Origin: an uncultured Solimonas sp.
Lineage (GTDB): Bacteria; Pseudomonadota; Gammaproteobacteria; Nevskiales; Nevskiaceae
Reading direction: 5' to 3'
Assembly: GCA_946478985.1 (NCBI GenBank)
Contig: CAMLDZ010000103.1
Location: forward strand, 1-11,428
DNA: 11,428 nucleotides
Position 1 is the stretch's first letter. Each line of letters begins with the position of its first letter. Shown one piece after another: positions 6,345 to 11,428 of the stretch. A program made the translations under genes and the position numbers. Under the pieces are notes generated by a model. It was given only the letters and a program-made list of their open reading frames with translations. It was not told the DNA's origin and ran no database searches.

Positions 6345-6860
6345 ATGGAGCCCCTTCACGTGACGATCAAACGCTATAACGTCCTGTTCCTCTGCACCGG
6401 CAACTCCGCGCGCTCGATCCTCGCCGAGGCGGCGATCAACGCGCTCGCAATCAGCCGCGAAAAGTTCGTCGGCTACAGCGCCGGCAGCCATCCGAGAGGC
6501 GAGGTGCATCCCTATGCCCTCGAATTGCTGGAGCGAAGCCACATCAGCACGGCGGGACTGCGCAGCAAAAGCTGGGACGAGTTCGCGAGCGCAACGGCGC
6601 CCGCGCTCGACTTCGTGTTCACCGTCTGCGACCAGGCCGCGGGCGAGCAGTGTCCTTACTGGCCCGGCCAGCCGATGACGGCACACTGGGGCATGCCCGA
6701 TCCGGCGGCGGTCGAGGGCGCGCCGGAGCAGATCCGCAAGGCGTTCGCCGATACTTTCACGGTGCTTCGTCGCCGCATCGAGCTGTTCGCCAGCCTGCCG
6801 CTCGACACGCTCGATCGCATGGCCCTGCAACGGCAGGTCAAGGAGATCGGCCGCGCATGA
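6345..6860 (+). CDS. arsC: Arsenate reductase, low-molecular-weight phosphatase fold
   Basis: A 171-residue cytoplasmic arsenate reductase built on the LMW protein tyrosine phosphatase fold; it converts As(V) to As(III) for export by the next gene. The phosphate/arsenate loop is [16 protein letters not shown], with nucleophile C17 and R23. The [11 protein letters not shown] loop supplies the acid D119. Two further cysteines in [15 protein letters not shown] (C95, C103) are candidates for the resolving thiol relay. This pattern is typical of reductase-type members rather than true phosphatases. The ATG at 6345 is used here. A GTG at 6360 (giving [12 protein letters not shown]) has a GGAG nine bases upstream and fits family length as well or better. 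The upstream extension to a GTG at 6213 is rejected as an arginine/proline-rich non-homologous stretch. The stop overlaps the ACR3 start by 4 bp. Which reductant it uses (thioredoxin or glutaredoxin) is not clear from sequence. Confidence 0.9.
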   Translation: MEPLHVTIKRYNVLFLCTGNSARSILAEAAINALAISREKFVGYSAGSHPRGEVHPYALELLERSHISTAGLRSKSWDEFASATAPALDFVFTVCDQAAGEQCPYWPGQPMTAHWGMPDPAAVEGAPEQIRKAFADTFTVLRRRIELFASLPLDTLDRMALQRQVKEIGRA

Positions 6861-7900
6861 GCACGAAAACACCAGCCGCCGGTCTGGGCTTTCTCGACCG
6901 CTTCCTGACGCTGTGGATCTTCCTGGCGATGGCGGCGGGTCTGGCCCTGGCCAGCACGGTGGGCGGCCTGCCGCAGCAGCTCGATCGCCTGTCCATCGGC
7001 ACCACCAACATCCCGATCGCCATCGGCCTGATCGTGATGATGTATCCGCCGCTGGCCAAGGTTCGCTACGAGGAGCTGCCGCAGATCTTCGGCGAGCGCC
7101 GCATCCTGCTGCTGTCGCTGATCCAGAATTGGCTGATCGGGCCCTTGCTGATGTTCGCGCTGGCGGTGCTGTTTCTGCGTGACCATCCGGCCTACATGAG
7201 CGGCCTGATCCTGATCGGCCTGGCGCGCTGCATTGCCATGGTGCTGGTCTGGAACCAGCTCGCCTGCGGCAGCTCGCAGTACGTGGCCGGGCTCGTTGCG
7301 TTCAATTCGATCTTCCAGATCGCCTTCTTCAGCACCTATGCCTGGTTCTTCCTGCGCGTGCTGCCGCCGCTATTCGGTCTCGAAGGCAGTGTCGTCGACG
7401 TCAGCTTCTGGATGGTGAGTCGGGCGGTGCTGATCTATCTCGGCGTTCCATTCCTGGCCGGCTTCCTGACGCGCCGCCTGCTACTGAAAGCAAAAGGCGC
7501 CGCCTGGTACGAACAGACCTTCCTGCCGCGCATCGGACCGCTGACTCTGATCGCCCTGCTGTTCACAATCGTCGCGATGTTCAGCCTCAAGGGCGATCAG
7601 GTCGTGGCGCTGCCGCTGGATGCCTTGCGCATCGCCGTGCCGCTGGCGATCTACTTCGTCGTGATGTTCGCCATCAGCTTCGCGATGGGGCGCTGGATCG
7701 CCGCCGATTACCCGCGCACCACCGCCATCGCCTTCACCGCCGCCAGCAACAACTTCGAGCTTGCCATCGCGGTAGCCGTCGCCGCCTTCGGACTCGCCTC
7801 GCCCGTCGCCTTCGCGACCGTCATCGGCCCTCTGGTCGAAGTGCCGGTCCTGCTCGCGCTGGTGCATGTCGCGCTGTGGCTCAAGCGCACCCGCTACTGA
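6857..7900 (+). CDS. acr3: ACR3-family arsenite efflux permease
   Basis: A 347-residue inner-membrane transporter of the bile/arsenite/riboflavin (BART) superfamily with about ten hydrophobic segments; it expels As(III) (and possibly Sb(III)). The two residues known to be essential in Corynebacterium glutamicum ACR3 (Cys129 and Glu305) have clear counterparts. C125 lies in [18 protein letters not shown] and E301 in [13 protein letters not shown], with exactly the same spacing of 176 residues. [22 protein letters not shown] near the N-terminus is also diagnostic. It is not the ArsB family. The ATG overlaps the preceding arsC stop (ATGA), and an AGGAG lies 11 bases upstream. A 19-bp gap separates it from the second arsenate reductase. 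Many genomes label this gene arsB; acr3 is more precise. Confidence 0.95.
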   Translation: MSTKTPAAGLGFLDRFLTLWIFLAMAAGLALASTVGGLPQQLDRLSIGTTNIPIAIGLIVMMYPPLAKVRYEELPQIFGERRILLLSLIQNWLIGPLLMFALAVLFLRDHPAYMSGLILIGLARCIAMVLVWNQLACGSSQYVAGLVAFNSIFQIAFFSTYAWFFLRVLPPLFGLEGSVVDVSFWMVSRAVLIYLGVPFLAGFLTRRLLLKAKGAAWYEQTFLPRIGPLTLIALLFTIVAMFSLKGDQVVALPLDALRIAVPLAIYFVVMFAISFAMGRWIAADYPRTTAIAFTAASNNFELAIAVAVAAFGLASPVAFATVIGPLVEVPVLLALVHVALWLKRTRY

Positions 7901-7919
7901 AAAGCCGTCGACTGAATTC

Positions 7920-8363
7920 ATGAACACCGATATCGTGATCTACCACAACCCGGACTGCGGAACCTCGCGCAACACTCTGGCGATGATTCGCAACGCCGGC
8001 ATCGAGCCGCATGTCATCGAGTACCTGAAGACACCGCCGAGCCGGGCGATGCTGAACGCCTTGCTGGCGCGCATGGGCATCGGCGCCCGCGAGCTGCTGC
8101 GCGCCAAGGAGAAGCAGGTCAGCGCGCTCGGACTCGACGATCCCGCGGTGAGCGCGGAGCGCCTGCTCGACGCCATGCTGGAGCATCCGATCCTCATCAA
8201 CCGCCCCATCGTCGTCTCGCCGCTGGGCGTGCGGCTGTGCCGGCCGTCGGAACAGGTTCTGGATCTGCTGCCGGCGCCACAGCAAGGCGCCTTCAGCAAG
8301 GAAGACGGCGAGCCTGTGATCGACGACCAGGGCCAACGGATCACCGACGGCGGCGCGCGATGA
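7920..8363 (+). CDS. arsC: Arsenate reductase, glutaredoxin-dependent (R773/Spx type)
   Basis: A 147-residue arsenate reductase of the ArsC/Spx thioredoxin-fold family, unrelated in fold to the phosphatase-type reductase two genes upstream. The catalytic cysteine is C13 in [13 protein letters not shown]. The three arginines that bind arsenate in the E. coli R773 enzyme (Arg60, Arg94, Arg107, with Cys12) are present one position later: R61 (ELLRAKEK), R95 (INRPIV) and R108 (RLCRPSE). The family uses glutathione and glutaredoxin as reductants. Length is close to the usual 140 residues. The C-terminal QRITDGGAR tail ends in an ATGA overlap with arsH. The ATG at 7920 gives the canonical N-terminus [11 protein letters not shown]. 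No clear Shine-Dalgarno sequence precedes it. Confidence 0.94.
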   Translation: MNTDIVIYHNPDCGTSRNTLAMIRNAGIEPHVIEYLKTPPSRAMLNALLARMGIGARELLRAKEKQVSALGLDDPAVSAERLLDAMLEHPILINRPIVVSPLGVRLCRPSEQVLDLLPAPQQGAFSKEDGEPVIDDQGQRITDGGAR

Positions 8364-9106
8364 CACGCGTACGGGACTTGCCGGCGCCCGACGAGCTGCC
8401 GGCGCTGAACCCGGCCTTCGCGCAGCGGCGGCCGGCCGACGGACTCGGTCCGCTCGATCCTGCGCCGCGCATCCTGCTGCTGTACGGCTCGCTGCGGCAG
8501 CGCTCGTTCTCGCGCTTCGCCACCGAAGAGGCGGCGCGATTGCTGCGCTATTTCGGCGCCGACACCCGCATCTTCGATCCGTCCGATCTGCCGCTGCCGG
8601 ATCAGGTGGCCGGCGACGATCACCCGGCGGTCAAGGAATTGCGGGCGCTGGCGATGTGGTCCGAGGGACAGGTCTGGTGCAGCCCGGAGCGTCACGGCCA
8701 GATCACCGGCCTGATGAAAGCGCAGATCGACCATCTGCCGCTCAACATGGGCGGCATGCGCCCCACGCAGGGACGCACGCTGGCGGTCATGCAGGTTTGC
8801 GGCGGATCGCAGTCGTTCAACGCGGTCAATACGCTGCGCCTGCTCGGCCGCTGGATGCGGATGTTCACGATCCCCAATCAGTCCAGCGTCGCCAAGGCGT
8901 TCGAGGAATTCGACGCCGCCGGACGCATGCGGCCGTCGTCCTACTACGATCGCATCGTCGATACGATGGAGGAGCTGGTGCGGATGACCGTGCTGCTGCG
9001 ACCGCATGCCGCCCAACTGGTCGACCGCTATTCGGAACGCAAGGATGCGGGCCGTACCGTCGACCGCCGCTCGGATCTGTCTGCCATCGCCACGGCACCT
9101 CAGTAG
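8360..9106 (+). CDS. arsH: ArsH, NADPH-dependent FMN organoarsenical oxidase
   Basis: A 248-residue flavodoxin-like NADPH:FMN oxidoreductase. ArsH proteins oxidise trivalent methyl- and aromatic arsenicals to the less toxic pentavalent forms and also have quinone/azo reductase activity. The FMN phosphate loop is [13 protein letters not shown] (40-52). The ArsH-specific blocks [23 protein letters not shown] (106-128), [24 protein letters not shown] (134-157) and [18 protein letters not shown] (168-185) are well conserved. A longer N-terminal extension (about 35 residues before the first strand) is normal for ArsH. The start overlaps the preceding arsC stop by 4 bp, making this the last gene of the operon. 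Its TAG is convergent with, and overlaps by 7 bp, the end of the MocR-type gene, leaving no space for a terminator between them. Confidence 0.95.
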   Translation: MTRVRDLPAPDELPALNPAFAQRRPADGLGPLDPAPRILLLYGSLRQRSFSRFATEEAARLLRYFGADTRIFDPSDLPLPDQVAGDDHPAVKELRALAMWSEGQVWCSPERHGQITGLMKAQIDHLPLNMGGMRPTQGRTLAVMQVCGGSQSFNAVNTLRLLGRWMRMFTIPNQSSVAKAFEEFDAAGRMRPSSYYDRIVDTMEELVRMTVLLRPHAAQLVDRYSERKDAGRTVDRRSDLSAIATAPQ

Positions 9107-10584
9107 CGTGCCGCCAGCGGTCTAGGGCCTGTTACCGCGATGGCCGCCAGTTCGCCGAGGCGGCGCAGCGCACGCTCGACCGGCGGGGTCATCGTGCGGC
9201 CGCAGTTGAGGCGCAGCGCGTTGCGGTAGCGGCCGCTCGGCGAGAACAGCGGGCCGGGTGCGAAACTGATGCCCTCCGCCAGCGCGCGCTCGTGCAGGCG
9301 CAGGCTGTCGGCGCCGGTCGGCAGCTCGACCCACAGCACGAAGCCGCCCTGCGGATGCGCGATCCGCGTGCCGGCCGGAAAGTGCTGCTGCACCGCCTCG
9401 GAGAAGCGGCCAAGCTGCGCCTCGCTGGCCTGGCGCAGGCCGCGCAGGTGGCGCTGGTAGCCGTTGCGATCGAGAAAATCGGCAATGGCCTGCTGCATCG
9501 CCATCGGCGTCGCCACCGTGCTGGTGAACTTGGCCAGCCGCAGCGGCTCGATCAGCGCGCCGCCGAGGATCCAGCCGACGCGCATGCCGGGCGCCAGGGT
9601 CTTGGAGAACGAGGAACACAGCAGGATCGGCGGCTGCTCGCCGCCATAGGCGCGCAAGGGCGCCGGCCGCTGCGCGCCGAAGTGCAGGTCGGCATAGACC
9701 TCGTCCTCGATGATCGGCAGCCGATGGCGTGCGCACAGACGCAGCAATGCGCGCTTCTGCTCGTCCGGCATGGTCGCGCCGAACGGATTGTTGATGTTGA
9801 CCGACAGCAGCAGTGCGCGGATCTCGCCGCGATGCTGCGTCAGCGCCTCGGCCAGCGCCGGCACCGACAGGCCGTCGCGCGGATGCGTGGCGATCTCCAG
9901 TGCCTTCATGCCCAGGCTTTCGATCACCTGCAGGAAGCCGAAGAAGGTCGGCGACTCGACGGCGATGACATCGCCGGGCCGGGCCACCGCACGCAGCGCC
10001 AGGTTGAGCGCCTCCATGCAGCCGTCGGTGATCAGCACCTCGTCGGCATCGACCTCGCAGCCCAGGTCGGCGTAGCGCCGGGCGATGCCGCGGCGCAGCG
10101 CTTCGAGTCCGAAAGCATGGCCGTACTCGGTCAGCGCCTGCGGGTGGCGGCGCATCGCTTCGGCCAGCGCTCGCTGCAGGCCGCGCACCGGGAACCAGTC
10201 CGCTTGCGGTACCGCCGAGCCCAGCGGCACCAGCGTCGGACTCGCCGTCGCCCGGACCAGATGGCTGAACAGGCTGTTGACGCGCACCTGTTGCGGCCGC
10301 GGCGCGGTCCGGCTCATCCGCAGCGGCTGCGCCGCCGGCTCGCGCAGGCGCACGTAGTAGCCGGATTGCGGCCGCGCCTCAATGTAGCCGCGCCGTTCCA
10401 GATGACGCAGCGCCGCCAGTGCGGTCGTCGGGCTCAGCCGCCGCTGCTGCGCCAGCAGGCGCACCGACGGCACGCGCGCGCCGCTGCCGAGCTGACCGCT
10501 GGCGATCTGCGCGGCGATCTCGTTGGCAACGCTGATATAGCGCGGGCTGCTGTCGGCGGAAGCGGGCGGCTGGTCGTCGGCCAT
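9100..10584 (-). CDS. MocR-type regulator (GntR wHTH fused to aminotransferase domain)
   Basis: A 494-residue PLP-dependent transcription factor. A GntR-type winged helix-turn-helix occupies about 15-80 ([57 protein letters not shown]). A linker joins it to a fold-type I aminotransferase-like domain (about 115-480). PLP residues are present: the N in NINNPFG, D294/Y297 in EDEVYADL, and Schiff-base K328 in [16 protein letters not shown]. Such proteins use PLP as a sensor and usually do not transaminate. It is divergent from a LysE-family exporter, so it likely controls that gene and itself. The organisation resembles E. coli YdcR; the effector is unknown. The last codons (IAVTGPRP) are encoded by one copy of a 27-bp repeat also found at 11356. 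That suggests the C-terminus was altered by the repeat or that the repeat landed there. Confidence 0.93.
   Translation of the reverse strand: MADDQPPASADSSPRYISVANEIAAQIASGQLGSGARVPSVRLLAQQRRLSPTTALAALRHLERRGYIEARPQSGYYVRLREPAAQPLRMSRTAPRPQQVRVNSLFSHLVRATASPTLVPLGSAVPQADWFPVRGLQRALAEAMRRHPQALTEYGHAFGLEALRRGIARRYADLGCEVDADEVLITDGCMEALNLALRAVARPGDVIAVESPTFFGFLQVIESLGMKALEIATHPRDGLSVPALAEALTQHRGEIRALLLSVNINNPFGATMPDEQKRALLRLCARHRLPIIEDEVYADLHFGAQRPAPLRAYGGEQPPILLCSSFSKTLAPGMRVGWILGGALIEPLRLAKFTSTVATPMAMQQAIADFLDRNGYQRHLRGLRQASEAQLGRFSEAVQQHFPAGTRIAHPQGGFVLWVELPTGADSLRLHERALAEGISFAPGPLFSPSGRYRNALRLNCGRTMTPPVERALRRLGELAAIAVTGPRPLAARY
9122..9148. repeat. 27-bp direct repeat, copy 1
   Basis: It begins CTAGGGCCTGTTACCGCGAT and ends GGCCGCC. 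It matches the sequence at 11356-11382 in the same orientation at 25 of 27 positions, differing at repeat positions 14 and 25. This copy is inside the 3' end of the MocR-type gene and encodes its last few residues. Similarity fades beyond the 27 bp. A short GGCGCAGCGCA is shared further on, but with different spacing, so it may be chance. Confidence 0.65.
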
Positions 10585-10687
10585 GGCGCGAAACTGTTAT
10601 TGCCGGATTGGCGGAAAAGTGTATCTGTAATACCTGCGCGCGGGTGCCTACGCTGGCGACCCCTTACTGCTGGACCGGTCCTTCGCC
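10585..10687. promoter_or_regulatory. Divergent mocR/lysE promoter region with a candidate MocR site
   Basis: This 103-bp gap between the two divergent starts contains TGTATCTGTAATACC at 10620-10634. It can be read as a tandem TGTATC/TGTAAT or as an inverted repeat GTAT-N5-ATAC, and either form would suit a MocR-type factor. TTGCCG (10600-10605) with TATCTG (10622-10627) is a weak sigma-70-like pair for lysE (16-bp spacer), overlapping the site. A separate perfect 10-bp palindrome GGACCGGTCC (10672-10681) lies six bases before the lysE ATG. Assignment of any of these to a protein is inference. Confidence 0.45.
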
Positions 10688-11359
10688 ATGGACACCCCGC
10701 TCGCCCTGCTGCCCGCACTGGCGGCGCTGGCCTTTGCCAGCTCGATCACTCCGGGCCCCAACAATCTGATGCTGATGCAGTCCGGCATGCGCTTCGGCCT
10801 GCACCGCACGCTGCCGCATCTGGCCGGCGTGGTCGGCGGCTTCGCGGTGCTGCTGGCTTGCGCCGATGCGGGGCTCGGCGCGCTGGTGCAGCGTTATCCG
10901 CTGGCCGCCGATATCGCCGCCGTCGCCTGCGCGATCTACCTGCTGTGGATGGCGACGGCGCTGCTCACGGCGCCGGGCATCGACGACCGCACCGGCGCCA
11001 TCGCCACGCCGATGCGCTGCTGGCAGGCGGTGCTGTTCCAGTGGGTCAATCCCAAGGCCTGGTCGATGGCGGTGTCCGGCGCAGCCTTGATGGCGCCGGC
11101 ACAGGCGGAGCCGCTGCTGCGCGCCGGCTGGCTGCTGGGCGTCTATGGCGCCATCAACCTGCCCTGCGTGCTGGCCTGGGCCCTGCTCGGCGCGCAGCTG
11201 CGCCGGCACCTTCAGCAGCCGCTGAGGCGCGGATTGTTCATCACAGTGATGGTTCTGCTGCTGGTGGCGACGGCGCTGTGGATGCTGCGGCCGCTGCGCA
11301 TCGCCCTGCACGCCTGCGCCCTCGTGCCCTCGGAACCGGCCCTGGCGCTGGGCCGCTAG
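10688..11359 (+). CDS. LysE/RhtB-family amino-acid exporter
   Basis: A 223-residue inner-membrane exporter of the LysE superfamily with about six hydrophobic segments. The N-terminal signature SSITPGPNNLMLMQSGMRFG (18-37) is diagnostic. It is followed by a HLAGVVGGF helix, YLLWMATALL, the conserved QWVNPKAW stretch (about 118-125), and two C-terminal membrane segments (LGVYGAINLPCVLAWALLGA and ITVMVLLLVATALWML). Family members export amino acids or related small molecules; the substrate here is unknown. Divergence from a PLP-dependent MocR regulator fits a system that senses an amino compound or PLP status and exports an amino acid. The ATG at 10688 is chosen as giving the canonical N-terminus. 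The stop TAG (11357-11359) lies inside the second copy of a 27-bp repeat. The hydrophilic tail after the last helix is slightly longer than usual. Confidence 0.92.
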   Translation: MDTPLALLPALAALAFASSITPGPNNLMLMQSGMRFGLHRTLPHLAGVVGGFAVLLACADAGLGALVQRYPLAADIAAVACAIYLLWMATALLTAPGIDDRTGAIATPMRCWQAVLFQWVNPKAWSMAVSGAALMAPAQAEPLLRAGWLLGVYGAINLPCVLAWALLGAQLRRHLQQPLRRGLFITVMVLLLVATALWMLRPLRIALHACALVPSEPALALGR

Positions 11360-11382
11360 GGCCTGTTAACGCGATGGCCACC
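11356..11382. repeat. 27-bp direct repeat, copy 2
   Basis: It begins CTAGGGCCTGTTAACGCGAT and ends GGCCACC. It is in the same orientation as the copy at 9122 and identical at 25 of 27 positions. This copy includes the lysE stop codon and a GTTAAC palindrome that is GTTACC in copy 1. The remaining sequence to the window end contains no gene start I can support and may be more of the same element. Confidence 0.65.
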
Positions 11383-11428
11383 GCTGTGACGGAGACGGTT
11401 TTGGCGCAGCGCAAGGCGCGAGGAGCGC

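Noticed and set aside
6158..6379. 73-codon frame starting at the arsR stop (MANKAGIASATPGG...)
   Set aside because: The overlapping start is attractive for coupling, but the product is Arg/Ala/Leu-rich with no family features and it overlaps the arsenate reductase start.
5787..6872. 361-codon minus-strand frame opposite arsR and the LMW-type arsenate reductase
   Set aside because: It covers the reverse strand of two well-supported ars genes and their operator, and shows no recognisable domain.
11360..11428. Possible insertion-sequence end at the right edge
   Set aside because: No transposase frame or inverted terminal repeat is visible in the window; only the 27-bp similarity to the copy at 9122 can be supported.

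Overview
The window is GC-rich chromosomal DNA, roughly two thirds G+C by eye, with dense gene packing, short intergenic gaps and GC-ending codons. A DUF1820 gene (a family I know mainly from Gammaproteobacteria), a large TonB-dependent receptor and the general codon style point to a gammaproteobacterium of the Xanthomonadales/Nevskiales type. This is inference from style and gene content; there is no rRNA or other marker to settle it. I see no tRNA, rRNA, CRISPR array or intact insertion sequence.

Left part (1-3149), metabolic genes. The 5' part of a DUF1820 gene runs leftwards off the window. Divergent from it is an inositol-monophosphatase-fold phosphatase. Next comes a two-gene unit: a YbdL-type methionine/glutamine aminotransferase overlapping by 13 bp a YafV/MtnU-type omega-amidase. 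Together these would transaminate a keto acid such as KMTB with glutamine (or the reverse) and hydrolyse the 2-oxoglutaramate by-product. This is the glutamine transaminase/omega-amidase pair known from methionine salvage and metabolite repair.

Middle (3160-5601). One large minus-strand gene encodes an 813-residue TonB-dependent outer-membrane receptor. It converges on the omega-amidase gene; both stop codons lie inside one perfect 18-bp palindrome. Its 5' end faces the arsenic operon across a 230-bp gap. That gap holds a perfect 20-bp palindrome abutting arsR, and a 29-codon cysteine-rich mini-ORF on the minus strand.

Arsenic operon (5832-9106, plus strand): arsR, LMW-PTP-fold arsenate reductase, ACR3 arsenite efflux permease, glutaredoxin-type ArsC, arsH. 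Three of the four junctions are tight (4-bp overlaps or a 19-bp gap), so these are probably co-transcribed. The arsR/arsC junction carries 186 bp without a recognisable gene. The operon covers arsenate reduction (twice, by unrelated folds), arsenite export and oxidation of trivalent organoarsenicals.

Right part (9100-11428). A MocR-type regulator (GntR helix-turn-helix plus aminotransferase domain) is divergent from a LysE-family exporter. Near-identical 27-bp direct repeats (25/27) overlap the 3' ends of both genes and bracket the pair. Most genes belong to known families. The less explained items are the arsR/receptor intergenic region with its mini-ORF, the stop-codon palindrome, and the repeats around the mocR/lysE pair.
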